From Actinostola sp. cb2023 (lineage: Eukaryota > Cnidaria > Anthozoa > Actiniaria > Actinostolidae), in NCBI GenBank assembly GCA_033675265.1, contig JAUJYZ010001329.1, forward strand, positions 1 to 64,000: a stretch of 64,000 bases of DNA, given 5' to 3'. Shown here in pieces: positions 24,127-36,587 of the stretch (position 1 is the stretch's first letter; each line of letters starts with the position of its first letter). Below the pieces are notes generated by a model that did no database searches, had not been told where the DNA came from, and saw only the letters and a program-made list of their open reading frames with translations. Both the position numbers and the translations under genes were made by a program.

Positions 24127-26359
24127 AGGGAGCACGTCCAAATATCGGTCGGGTATCCGATTATCGGAATCGGTCCCGATTCCAATTCCGATAAGAATAT
24201 TTTCAAGGCTGTCAGGGACTCTTAGCATTTGTTCCGATTCCGATAAAAATATTTCCGATCACTGTTATCGGTGTGATCAGTATGACTGGTCGTCTCTTCT
24301 TCCGATTTCATCGGTATTGCCCGGTTCATTCGTATCGGCCTCGTGTCTTTTTCGTATCTTCGAATTGCTCCAGTTCTGATGGACTTAAAAATATAGTTTT
24401 TGCAATTTCAATTGGTTCTCAAGTTTATTTTGTCGCGTTTGCTGTACGTGATTGCCGGAGTAAAACAGTTTCTGCAGTAGATCATTATATGAGACACCAA
24501 AATCACGATTCAGAAATCGTAACTTGCAGATAAAAGTCTGTAGCATTCACACATACTAAGTAGCGTTTCAGGACGACAAAGGAAACAAGTAGTTACAGAC
24601 TTCGATTACACATGCCGGGCTACATTCACACTGGGACTTTCTTCTCGATTAAAGCCAGTCATGTTTGCTTACATGTAAGCGTTCACACACGAAGTTGAAT
24701 ACCACGAACTATTGCCGGCAAAGAGTTCAAAGAAAAAGCCAATGTTTACTTAGACATTTCGACCCCTGTTAACTAGGGTTGTAGCCGTACCACAACACAA
24801 GCAACCAATCAAATGAGTTCTTGAGTTATTGAATTAACTATGCGTGTGAATTTGGCGCTAATGGTACGGAGTTCTTCTTGTCTCTTGTTGAAGATTCTAG
24901 CGAGTAATTCATGGCGAATAATAATATCGTTTAGCTTCAAGTATTTGGCTTTCGCTACGTCTTCAGCCATTTTTTTCAACTTGGCGCGCGATTGTATTCC
25001 CGACAATGATAGGAGTGACGACAGCAATGTGACAGCTCAGCTTGGTAACTTATCGCGTGCGTGAACGCTTCTACTCTACCATTAATTCTATGTCAACAGT
25101 AAACGTCAAGATTCTAGATCGAAAAGTCCCAGTGTGAACGCAGCCATTTATAACGGCATAGACCACAAAAATTAGAACTAATTTGTAGTAATTTGTTTTC
25201 TTGATTTGAAGTATATAACTACAGAATACCCCGCAAGCTCTTGAGAACGACGCAAAATAGAGAATAGTGATGAGAGTTACTAGAAACTTTCAGATTTGCT
25301 CGACGTTTTGTGTACGAAATTGTGTCACGCAACTCTGACCTAACGCTGTTTTCTCAGGCTAGAAAAGTTGTGGAATTCAACAAATTTGTGCCAAATTAAA
25401 TGATTTTAGTTTTATACAGGTTCAGAAGTTCTATTTATAGTGAAATAAAGTGATGTATATCAACTTTAGGTTGAATTTATGTTTAGAAATTCTGTCGGCC
25501 ATGCATGAGTGGTGATGGACATATTGGTGTCACTCACCACCAAAATGGCGCCAAATATTTGGAAACTTCGTTAGCCAGTAACGCGGTAAAAAAATGCTCT
25601 AGTGCTCCAAATGTCGACCCAGAGGTGTTATTTTGATAGCTCTACGAGCTCATAAGCATTATATTTTACTGGTAAAGGAAATTATATTTCGAGATTTCAT
25701 AACAGCCAATGCACGTGGTTGATATCGAAGATGCTGTTGTGTGTCAATTTAATATAATGGACACTATTTTGTGTTTTCAAAGGCGACAACGAATCCGGCG
25801 ACAAAATAATAATGGTACAAGCTAAGGTTTTGCTCGTATCAGTTCTCCGATTCTTCCCTGTAATTCATTCTGTTTCAAAATAATTATGTACAGAGTCTAC
25901 TTCATTTATGACAAGCCGTCGCAGCGTACTACAAACGTAGATCGAACTCAGCTCTCGCTTTTATACATACAAAATATGTAATTCTATAAATTCTATGCAA
26001 TGCAAAAGTGCAAATATTAAAAGTACATTCATTCACTCGTTACTTTGCATCAATCAGATGAAAGTGTAGAATCTACAAATGTCTTTCATTGATACATCAA
26101 CATTCAACCAGCATCAGTAGTGTTCGACTTTTTTAAATTTTCCGAACCAAAGGAAGGTTTCCGATTCTCTACCGATAAAATCGGGCGGACTTCAGGTTAT
26201 CATTGGAACGGATTTATTTCCGATTGATCGGAATCCAATTCTTTCGGTACAGATTCCGATTCTATCAATTCCGATACAATCGGGTGGAATTCGGAACGGA
26301 TTTATTTCCGATTGATCGGAATCGGAAGAACCCGATTCCGATATTTGGACGCGTTCCCT
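24127..26359. mobile_element. 2.2-kb TIR element rich in CCGATTCCGAT motifs
   Basis: AGGGAGCACGTCCAAATATCGG at the left matches, inverted, CCGATATTTGGACGCGTTCCCT at the right (two mismatches). Subterminal TCGGAATCGG/CCGATTCCGAT clusters are also mirrored (24,150-24,260 and 26,160-26,345). The direct repeat TCTGGTACACGGTG lies just outside both ends (about 24,101 and 26,365). No transposase was recognised, and another element is nested at 24,618-25,145. Confidence 0.75.
24618..25145. mobile_element. 528-bp nested TIR element
   Basis: The ends GGCTACATTCACACTGGGACTTT and AAAGTCCCAGTGTGAACGCAGCC are inverted repeats with two mismatches. A 72-codon minus-strand frame at 24,809-25,027 lies inside and is helical and basic, but no family could be assigned. 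This size and end structure fit a non-autonomous DNA transposon. Confidence 0.75.
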
Positions 26360-26469
26360 AAACGTCTGGTACACGGTGTAGTGAAATTTGGGAATGTCAG
26401 TTCTAATGATATCAAAATACTTTAATTTGAGTCGAAAAGGATTTTGTTTTCCACAACAATTAATACACA

Positions 26470-26872
26470 CCACAGCAGGCCCGTAGCAAGGAGAAAAGTA
26501 TTGTGAGGGCACAATCCGGACGAGCTGCGAAGGTCCGAGCTCCTAGGGGGTGCGGAGGCATGGTTCCCCGAAACGTTTTGAGGTACATTTGTATAGGGTC
26601 TCCGAAATAGCATTTCCTGCCTTGTGAGAGTAGTTTCCAGGAAGTTTAAACTGACAGAAAATTGATCTTGTGGCCGAATTGTAAGGAATTTGCTGGGGCT
26701 GCATACGTGTAAATCATATACATGTGCATAATGATGTGTGTTTCTAATTGTTGTCAATTCGGTGTTCTTTCAAGTAAATATCAAGTGAAACTTTTTATAA
26801 GGAGAAAACAAGTGATCTTCCCTTTTCATACTTCCAAAATCAAGCGAATCGCCCCAAAATCCTAAGACCCCG

Positions 26873-26912
<40 letters not shown>

Positions 26913-27300
26913 ACCAAACCCCCACCAAACCCCCACCAAGAAAAAAGACCCCCCACTATTAGGAAGGGGATAAATTTGCAGCATTGTTTTTTCTGAAGAT
27001 GGTGGGAAGCAATTTTCTTGTTAGTGTTGGTGTAGGTTTTCTTTCGTCCAAAAACAGCATGATTTGAGGAATTTTTTCCCAAAATCGCCCAACCTTCCAC
27101 TCAAAAGTTTAATGCATGGTTGGCTCCTTAGGGAGGTACAGCACAAAAAAAAAACAGTTCATTGCCGATTGCGCCGTGACCAGAGCCATTGTAACGCGTT
27201 GTTCAAATTATTTTCTGATTTGACCTATTCTCAACATAATTTTGAGCCCCTCTCCCCCTACCCCCTTCTCCCAAAGATACCGTAGTACGTAATGTGATGA
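26470..27300. other. repeat fragment and 40-C homopolymer
   Basis: 26,475-26,640 resembles the element at 52,636-53,358 (shared GCGAAGGT.CGAGCTC, CCCCGAAAC.TTTTGAGGTA and GGGTCTCC.AAATAGCATTT). A run of 40 C occupies 26873-26912, followed by CCACCAAACCC repeats. No gene is recognised. Confidence 0.55.
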
Positions 27301-27408
27301 TATACCGTACTTTAATGAAATACACAACGGTCCGATACTCGTGACTCATGCAGTACAGTACGGTTTATCGGTATTACCATATAAACTTACTATGTTCAGT
27401 ATATTTAT

Positions 27409-27605
27409 TACCGTATTTACAATAAAGTGATTACAGAATTCATTAAGGTACCTGTGACCGTAATTGGTATAACTTACATCTCTAGTTTTCCGCGAAATTT
27501 AATAAGCCCCCTCCCTCTATTAAGCTCACTCCCTCCATTAAGCCCCTCTCAAAAGTGCTTGAAATAAATAAGCCCACCGGGGGGCTAAATAGAGGATTTA
27601 CGGTA
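27409..27605. mobile_element. MITE with TACCGTATTTAC ends
   Basis: TACCGTATTTAC at 27409 is mirrored by GGATTTACGGTA ending 27605. The interior has several ATTAAGC(C)CC motifs. Its ends and interior resemble the element at 43,199-43,547. Confidence 0.65.
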
Positions 27606-29177
27606 TGCAAAACAAGTCTGTGAGGTGAGTTGGGATATTTTGCACACAACTATATCTGAATTTCAGGTTATGCAATAGCTTCTTTTAAGCTTTTTAGTTT
27701 GAGTGGTTAGTATTGAGAATCATGCTGAATGACCATGTTACTGGCTCCCGGGGTGCCACCATAGTAGAAAGTTATAAATGATATAATGTAAAATGGAAAT
27801 GCCTGAGATAACCTGTTGTACATGTAGTTTAATCTTGACTTCCTATATATAGTTGACATTCAAACCTTCCATTTCACATGATGACCTTGTAATAAAGTTG
27901 AAATATCGTAGTTTAACAGCCCATTTCATCTTTATTTAAGATGCATTTCTTCTCCATATTGGGAGGTACATTAAAACTATGTATGTATGTATGTATGTAC
28001 TGATCATGACGTTCCTACTATATTTGCTTGAATTGTCGAATGGTAAAGGTTTTTAGTGTAATAACATACGTAATATTCGTAAGTGGCTTTTGATAAGCAA
28101 CTAAAAATGAAGCAATTAGATCAAATGTGCGAAATGGCAGGGTGTGGTACCTTACCCGACCCACCCCCCCCCCCCCCCCCCCCCCCTCATTTCCCAGTCT
28201 ACCATTCCATCTAATTGTAATGCTGTGAATTTTGTTTGATTCCAACGCTTATTTTGGAGAGTTGGGAAAGAATATTAATAAAGTATATTTAAATTTCTAA
28301 ACAATGTTATCTCTATCCTACACAACACCTCAATCAGCGATATTTCCAAACGGCGCATCACGCAATGTGTGATTGTATAGTGATCCCACACACAAAAATA
28401 TGGACAGTATTACGATTTCCAAAAATAATAATGTTAACAATTTTATTGCTAACGAAGTAGTGCCTTAAAAAGAGTGAAATTAGAGGATCCAGAGTGTGTT
28501 GAAGTGCCTCCACTTGTCACGTTTGTGTGATATCAAGACTGGAATAATTAGCCGCTGGTTTATTCAGTAGATATTAAGAAATGTATTCCAAAATTGATTA
28601 AAAGTTCATTTTAGATAGCTATAAATATTGTCTTACTTACTAAAACCTTCTTCTAACTTGTATTTATTATTTGAATATACGATTAATCATAAAATAGCAT
28701 TTTATTGACTTATAACCCAAGTCAGTTTTCAAGTATGTTTTAAAACAACATTTAAAGAAACCACATACGACGTTAGAAAACAATTGGAGCTATGGCACAT
28801 GGTAAAAAAAATATTTGAAATTTGGTCCTAAATCAGAGTTTTGTCAATTTAAAAATTATGCCCTTTTCGCAGACAATATTCCTCATCCGTGATTAAGATA
28901 AGAACAAAGTATTAAGCTCTGGTAAGCAAGAAACACATCCTTTTAGGGATTCTGGACTTAAAATGGTCTAGGTAACTTGTGTTTTTATGGACCACGAGAC
29001 AAGTTACGAGTCACGGTTGACCAGTGTATATTTTGGTCAATTTCTGGCCTGAGACGGCATATATGAACTTTTGGATTTTTCTCAAAAAGAAAAGTTTTTT
29101 ATTTGTATATTTGCTATCCTTTAACGTTTCATTAATTTATAACATTTATTTGGTCCGCTTCCCATTTACAATAATGT

Positions 29178-30941
29178 ACAGTACAGCCCAAAAGTTTTCC
29201 CCGCTATTGCGGTAGCCGTTATTGCAGTTGTAAATGCGTTTCAACCGCAATTGCAGTTTGTAACTTCAACCGCAATTGCGGTTGGAGAAGCCGCAATTGC
29301 ATTTAGACCAAATGCACTTGCGTTTAGACGAAACACAATTGCGTTTAGACAAAACGCATTTGCGTTTGAGGCCAAACGCAATGCGGTTTAAGCAACCGCA
29401 ATTGCAATTGCGGTTAAAGATCTCACAGAATGAACTGAACGGCTGACAGTGAGTGTTGTGTTGATTCAGTCAAAATGCAAAACCAAAAGAATCCTAAGCC
29501 CGAAAGAAATAATGTAAAATTACTAAAGAAGATTAGGAGCATTTTATAGTCTAGTGTGGAGCGTTCTTTCACTTCTTTTTGAACGTGAAGCCGGCAAACA
29601 TGAATGTGAAGCCAGCAAACAACAAATACAAACTTACGACATTTCTTCGGTAACGGTCTTCGGTTCTAGTTAGCGTACATGCACGAAACTTAGCTCGTTT
29701 TTAAGCTAAATACTAAAGGAAAGTTTTATAGTATTTTGACTGGTGTGCAATTATATCTAATTTGTTTTTATACAAGAAAAGGAACAACCGGCAAACAAAG
29801 CGTTCTTGCACTTTGTCTCAAAAACACTACAGTGATGACGCGATCGTAAACAAACTTGTTGAATCACCGTTTCTAAAGCTTACTGTAGGAGAAAATACTC
29901 ACATTATGATAATGATATAAATGTGATTTATAGTAAAGCTCTCTTCACAAGAAATCACCGTATCTCTTAGATTCACCATTAAAAAGTAAAGAGTAAAAGG
30001 AGCACATTGGTAAAGTTCCCGTCAAAGCGCCCTGGTTCCCGTAGACTTTTTTCACGTGCTAACACACCATGTGTCAATCAAGTGTCTCAAACATAACGTT
30101 CTCACGTGCACGCTAATGAACCTTAGATTTTAGAACTGATAATGCCGAAAGTTGGGAAAGACGTGAATGAATGTTGTTTATATATTGTAGGATTATGAAT
30201 TCAAGAGTTCATTTAAACTTTTTGCGGCCTTTATCGTCTTACTGAAAAGTGAAGATACGTGAAGCTTCTTCAAGCTTGCATGATGTTCTACTTTTAATAC
30301 TTTACAGTAAGGTTCCAACAGAAATTTAAAAGCACGTAATGTTTCAGACATTTCAATAAAAACAGCAAAAGCTGATAAAAATAATAGCTAAGTTGATTCA
30401 ACATCGTTCGTGTAATTTCTAGACATACGCAGTTTCTTTCGTAAATGCAAATTAACAGCTGCGAGTAAAAGTCAGTCAAGCCCATACTGAGGCAAAAAGT
30501 TGAGTGTAGTTTGACTCTCAGACAACACAAACTCTTTTGAGAACTCATATCATTGAGAACTGTTTTGAGACCTTTACATCGAGATAACTATTCCTTCATC
30601 ATTACAATATCACCATATTATATTATAGGCAAGACAAGTGATCGTAAAGAATATGATACTACATTTGTATGTTGTGTTATGACGATCGAACCGCAATAAC
30701 GATCGTTAACCGCAATTGCGCTTCACCGCAATTGCCCCTAAATGCAATTCCATTTAGACCAAATGCAATTGTGTTTGGCTTAACCGCAATCTTGTTTAGC
30801 CACAATTGCGGCGCAATTGCGGCTGTGGCGACCAAGCGCAATTGCGGTTGATTGAGGCGTAATTGCGTTTGGGGTACCGCAATTGCGGTAACGCAAGCGC
30901 AATTGCGCCGCAATGCGGGAAATACTTTTGGGCTGTACTGT
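29178..30941. mobile_element. 1.76-kb TIR element with AATTGCG-rich ends
   Basis: ACAGTACAGCCCAAAAGTTTT at 29178 is inverted at the right end (ACTTTTGGGCTGTACTGT ending 30941). Both subterminal regions are dense in CGCAATTGCG-type palindromes (29,205-29,420 and 30,680-30,915). An inverted, truncated copy of its right part sits at 37,239-37,843. An 84-codon frame (30,294-30,548, minus strand) is open in both copies. No recognisable transposase is present. Confidence 0.85.
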
Positions 30942-31240
30942 AGCTCAATTGGTAGAGTACCAGTCTGTTGAGTGGAAGGTCGTAAGGTTCGATCCCTGGC
31001 CGGACCAACTCTCAGAGTCTTAAATTAAACCATAAGTCCTGTCTCGTGACCCTAATCTAACTAGTACATGGGGGACATTAAAGAACCTGTCAACTGGTTG
31101 AGGCATAGCATACTAATGTACTGACCCCTCATGATTGTAAGCTGCTCGGCTGCCATGGGCACCTTCATATGCAGCCCGAACAAGTCCTCCATTGGTTGTA
31201 AAGCGCATTGAGACAATGTGAAATACGCTATATTTATTAG
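30940..31240 (+). mobile_element. tRNA-derived SINE
   Basis: A tRNA-like head contains an RNA polymerase III A box, TAGCTCAATTGG (30941-30952), and a B box, GGTTCGATCCC (30986-30996), with normal spacing. A non-tRNA body follows, with TTGTAAAGCGCATTGAGACA near the 3' end and an AT-rich tail. The head lacks clean acceptor-stem pairing, so it is a SINE rather than a functional tRNA gene. It abuts the right end of the AATTGCG element. Confidence 0.8.
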
Positions 31241-31273
31241 ACTTCCAACAGAATTTACAAAAAAAACTAAGGT

Positions 31274-31562
31274 AATAGGCCCTTTGCAGTTTACAGTCAC
31301 ATGCCAATATACAAATGTATTGCTTGAATAACGAATAAACTGAGCCGAAGATCCCATGGGAACGACTCTGCTGACTGGCAAACAAACTTTGAGACGTTGA
31401 TTGAGAAAGATTGACAATCAACTGGAGGTTGAAAAATAGCATTTCAAACAGATTTCTTTACTGTCACTACTGATATCATGTAAGATTCTTCAAATAAATA
31501 AAGTCAGATTTTATTTGCCAGTCAGTACAACCACGTGATCGTAATCCTGCAAAGGGCCTATT
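31274..31562. mobile_element. 289-bp MITE with AATAGGCCCTTTGCA ends
   Basis: AATAGGCCCTTTGCA at 31274 is exactly inverted as TGCAAAGGGCCTATT ending 31562. It lies in AP-3 beta intron 4, 205 bp before exon 5, and has no coding capacity. Confidence 0.85.
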
Positions 31563-32816
31563 GTCTGTTGAGGAGGACTATATAATTATGTTACTCATAA
31601 TTATCCTTTATCCTATATAAGAAGTTATTATTATTATTAAGAACCAAATCCATACCTACATGTACGTATTGATCAACACATTAACTACTACTATTCTCTC
31701 ACAGACTGAGTGATTATCTTTGTTGTTCTATCATCTCTATTGTTTATATTGTGTGTTATTTTTATAGGATCCTAATCAACTAATACGTGGCAGTGCTCTT
31801 AGAGTTCTTTCAAGCATCAGAGTGCCAGTGATTGCTCCTATACTGATGTTATCCATCAAAGAAGTATGTTATGTTTGATAGTTGTACAAGGTGTCTTGTT
31901 CATACACTAAATTACAGCATTATGTACACAGTAGGCTTGCCAATGTAGCTCAATGACTGTGTCTAAGTGTGCTGTATCTATGACAGGGTGTGGTTGATAT
32001 GTCACCATTTGTAAGGAAGACTTCGGCACATGCCATTCCCAAACTATACAGGTAAAGCATAGTGAAACTTTCATGGACATTAATTTGTAAACAATAACAA
32101 ACTAAATGTACAGTACATGGAATAAACATTGAGCTTCTATTTTTCATGTAAAGTTTGGATCCTGAGCACAAAGATTGTCTTATTGAAGTGATAGAGAAAC
32201 TATTGAAGGACAAAACTACAGTGAGTTACTTAGAGTTGTTTTCGTATAAGTGGGAAGTGTAGTATGGAATGGTTACGGTAGCAGTATGGTTCATGTGGTG
32301 ACCGTGCTGTGCCATATGTGGTTGACGTGCTGTGATTGGTTGAATAAATGTCTTTGATTCCATACTGTGACCATAACTCCCTGTCATAGGTTTCCCACTC
32401 ATACGAAAATGACTCTATTGGATATATTGTATAATCATACTGGTACTTAAAATGAACCCAGGGCTCAAAGTTCGCAACCAGCTGGTCGCACATGTGACTA
32501 GATTTTTGATTTGCGACTAAAAAGACACTTGGCGCCGAGATGTGTCACGTTACGGCACACAAAGAAACTTTGCGTGCGTTTGGAGTTAACGCAAAACAAA
32601 TGCGCGTTTGAGGTTAGTAAAGTTATAATCGTCTATGGGGTTTCGATTTTTTTCTTTTGGGGCGCGCCTAAATTTTTTAGTTGTGCGACTAAAATTACAG
32701 CTGTGAACCTAGAATTTTAGACCTGGTGGCACAAGTGCACCCAAAGACAAAAATAAACTTTGAGCCCTGGAACCTGGTCGCTACTTATTACTACATGTAT
32801 AGTCCTGGCCCCGGTT

Positions 32817-32959
32817 GCACGAAGTTAAGGTGAATAGCGCTATCCACCGGATAAGTCCTATTCAACGGATAGAATTTATTGGATAACTGAGTCAATTTTA
32901 TCTGTTGGATAGGACTTATCCAGTGGATAGCGCTATTCACCTTTCATGCAACCGGGGCC
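32817..32959. mobile_element. 143-bp palindromic MITE in intron 7
   Basis: GGCCCCGGTTGCACGAA at the left pairs with TTCATGCAACCGGGGCC at the right. The internal arms AGGTGAATAGCGCTATCCAC and GTGGATAGCGCTATTCACCT also pair, forming an almost complete hairpin. Confidence 0.85.
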
Positions 32960-33160
32960 TGGTCTCTACTTATAACTAGTTAGTACTAGTACTTAACCTG
33001 GTTATAAATGTTGAAGTTGTATGAGACGTTTCGGTTCAGATCTTAGCCCACAAACCATCAAGTCCATTAACATCCAACTGATGAAGGTTCTAGTACCTGA
33101 ACTGAAACGTCTCCACCGATAATTCCACAGTCAGTGAAAACTCTTTTTAAATCACAAATA

Positions 33161-36100
33161 ACTTAACCTGGTCTCTACTTATAACAATACTAGTACTTAA
33201 CCTGGTCTCTACTTATTACTATACTAGTACTTAACCTGGTCTCTACTTATTACTATTAATACTAGTACTTAACCTGGTCTCTACTTATTACTATACTAGT
33301 ACTTAACCTGGTCTCTACTTATAACTATACTAGTACTTAACCTGGTCTCTACTTATTACTATACTAGTACTTAACCTGGTCTCTACTTATAACAATACTA
33401 GTACTTAACCTGGTCTCTACTTATAACTATACTAGTACTTAGCCTGGTCTCTACTTATTACTATACTAGTACTTAACCTGGTCTCTACTTATAACAATAC
33501 TAGTACTTAACCTGGTCTCTACTTATAACTATACTAGTACTTAACCTGGTCTCTACTTATAACTATACTAGTACTTAACCTGGTCTCTACTTATAACTAT
33601 ACTAGTACTTAACCTGGTCTCTACTTATAACTATACTAGTACTTAACCTGGTCTCTACTTATTACTATTAATACTAGTACTTAACCTGGTCTCTACTTAT
33701 TACTATACTAGTACTTAACCTGGTCTCTACTTATAACTATACTAGTACTTAACCTGGTCTCTACTTATTACTATTAATACTAGTACTTAACCTGGTCTCT
33801 ACTTATTACTATACTAGTACTTAACCTGGTCTCTACTTATTACTATACTAGTACTTAACCTGGTCTCTACTTATTACTATACTAGTACTTAACCTGGTCT
33901 CTACTTATAACTATACTAGTACTTAACCTGGTCTCTACTTATAACTATACTAGTACTTAACCTGGTCTCTACTTATAACTATACTAGTACTTAACCTGGT
34001 CTCTACTTATAACTATACTAGTACTTAACCTGGTCTCTACTTATTACTATTAATACTAGTACTTAACCTGGTCTCTACTTATTACTATACTAGTACTTAA
34101 CCTGGTCTCTACTTATAACTATACTAGTACTTAACCTGGTCTCTACTTATTACTATTAATACTAGTACTTAACCTGGTCTCTACTTATAACAATACTAGT
34201 ACTTAACCTGGTCTCTACTTATAACAATACTAGTACTTAACCTGGTCTCTACTTATAACTATACTAGTACTTAACCTGGTCTCTACTTATAACTATACTA
34301 GTACTTAACCTGGTCTCTACTTATAACTATACTAGTACTTAACCTGGTCTCTACTTATTACTATACTAGTACTTAACCTGGTCTCTACTTATAACTATAC
34401 TAGTACTTAACCTGGTCTCTACTTATAACTATACTAGTACTTAACCTGGTCTCTACTTATAACTATACTAGTACTTATCCTGGTCTCTACTTATAACTAT
34501 ACTAGTACTTAACCTGGTCTCTACTTATAACTATACTAGTACTTAACCTGGTCTCTACTTATAACTATACTAGTACTTAACCTGGTCTCTACTTATAACA
34601 ATACTAGTACTTAACCTGGTCTCTACTTATAACTATACTAGTACTTAACCTGGTCTCTACTTATAACTATACTAGTACTTAACCTGGTCTCTACTTATAA
34701 CTATACTAGTACTTAACCTGGTCTCTACTTATTACTATACTAGTACTTAACCTGGTCTCTACTTATTACTATACTAGTACTTAACCTGGTCTCTACTTAT
34801 AACTATACTAGTACTTAACCTGGTCTCTACTTATAACTATACTAGTACTTAACCTGGTCTCTACTTATAACTATACTAGTACTTAACCTGGTCTCTACTT
34901 ATAACTATACTAGTACTTAACCTGGTCTCTACTTATAACTATACTAGTACTTAACCTGGTCTCTACTTATAACTATACTAGTACTTAACCTGGTCTCTAC
35001 TTATAACTATACTAGTACTTAACCTGGTCTCTACTTATAACTATACTAGTACTTAACCTGGTCTCTACTTATAACTATACTAGTACTTAACCTGGTCTCT
35101 ACTTATAACTATACTAGTACTTAACCTGGTCTCTACTTATAACTATACTAGTACTTAACCTGGTCTCTACTTATAACTATACTAGTACTTAACCTGGTCT
35201 CTACTTATAACTATACTAGTACTTATCCTGGTCTCTACTTATAACTATACTAGTACTTAACCTGGTCTCTACTTATAACTATACTAGTACTTAACCTGGT
35301 CTCTACTTATAACTATACTAGTACTTAACCTGGTCTCTACTTATTACTATACTAGTACTTAACCTGGTCTCTACTTATAACAATACTAGTACTTAACCTG
35401 GTCTCTACTTATTACTATACTAGTACTTAACCTGGTCTCTACTTATTACTATACTAGTACTTAACCTGGTCTCTACTTATAACTATACTAGTACTTAACC
35501 TGGTCTCTACTTATAACTATACTAGTACTTAACCTGGTCTCTACTTATAACTATACTAGTACTTATCCTGGTCTCTACTTATAACTATACTAGTACTTAA
35601 CCTGGTCTCTACTTATTACTATACTAGTACTTAACCTGGTCTCTACTTATTACTATACTAGTACTTAACCTGGTCTCTACTTATAACTATACTAGTACTT
35701 AACCTGGTCTCTACTTATTACTATTAATACTAGTACTTAACCTGGTCTCTACTTATTACTATACTAGTACTTAACCTGGTCTCTACTTATAACTATACTA
35801 GTACTTAACCTGGTCTCTACTTATAACTATACTAGTACTTAACCTGGTCTCTACTTATAACTATACTAGTACTTAACCTGGTCTCTACTTATAACTATAC
35901 TAGTACTTAACCTGGTCTCTACTTATTACTATACTAGTACTTAACCTGGTCTCTACTTATAACTATACTAGTACTTAACCTGGTCTCTACTTATAACTAT
36001 ACTAGTACTTAACCTGGTCTCTACTTATTACTATACTAGTACTTAACCTGGTCTCTACTTATAACTATACTAGTACTTAACCTGGTCTCTACTTATTACT

Positions 36101-36587
36101 ATTAATACTAGTACTTAACCTGGTCTCTACTTATTACTATACTAGTACTTAACCTGGTCTCTACTTATAACTATACTAGTACTTAACCTGGTCTCTACTT
36201 ATTACTATTAATACTAGTACTTAACCTGGTCTCTACTTATTACTATACTAGTACTTAACCTGGTCTCTACTTATAACTATACTAGTACTTAACCTGGTCT
36301 CTACTTATTACTATACTAGTACTTAACCTGGTCTCTACTTATTACTATACTAGTACTTAACCTGGTCTCTACTTATTACTATACTAGTACTTAACCTGGT
36401 CTCTACTTATAGCTATACTAGTACTTAACCTGGTCTCTAATTATAACAATACTAGTACTTAACCTGGTCTCTACTTATAACTATACTAGTACTTAACCTG
36501 GTCTCTACTTATAACTACATGTATACTAGTACTTAACCTGGTCTCTACTTATAACTATACTAGTACTTAACCTGGTCTCTACTTATT
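33161..36587. repeat. 34-bp minisatellite filling AP-3 beta intron 7
   Basis: About 100 tandem units of 34 bp (core CTGGTCTCTACTTATAACTA followed by TACTAGTACTTAAC). A recurrent 37-bp variant carries an extra TAA before TACTAGTAC, and point variants TTATTAC and TAACAAT also recur. Units are highly similar, implying recent expansion. The array ends right at the exon 8 acceptor: the polypyrimidine-AG of exon 8 (TTATTCCAG, 36583-36591) is a diverged last unit. Its left edge contains a non-repeat start near 33,000. Confidence 0.97.

Larger units (their letters stand above)
22268..29103. mobile_element. 6.8-kb element or insertion pair with about 0.75-kb inverted arms
   Basis: The arm at 22,268-23,075 is reverse-complementary to 28,367-29,103 with small indels. 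Matching landmarks are CTTTTCTTTTTGAGAAAAATCC, GTAACTTGTCTCGTGG, the GCATTTTATTGA/TCAATAAAATGC block and GATATCACACAAACGTGACAAG. The interior holds nested MITEs and AT-rich DNA without a transposase-length frame, so any autonomous partner is elsewhere. A large non-autonomous foldback element is the simplest reading. Confidence 0.7.

Noticed and set aside
30940..31008. Functional tRNA gene
   Set aside because: A and B boxes are present, but the acceptor stem does not pair well and a SINE body with an AT-rich tail follows.
33161..36587. CRISPR-like or protein-coding tandem repeat
   Set aside because: It is a pure 34-bp minisatellite with no spacers and with stop codons in all frames, within an intron.
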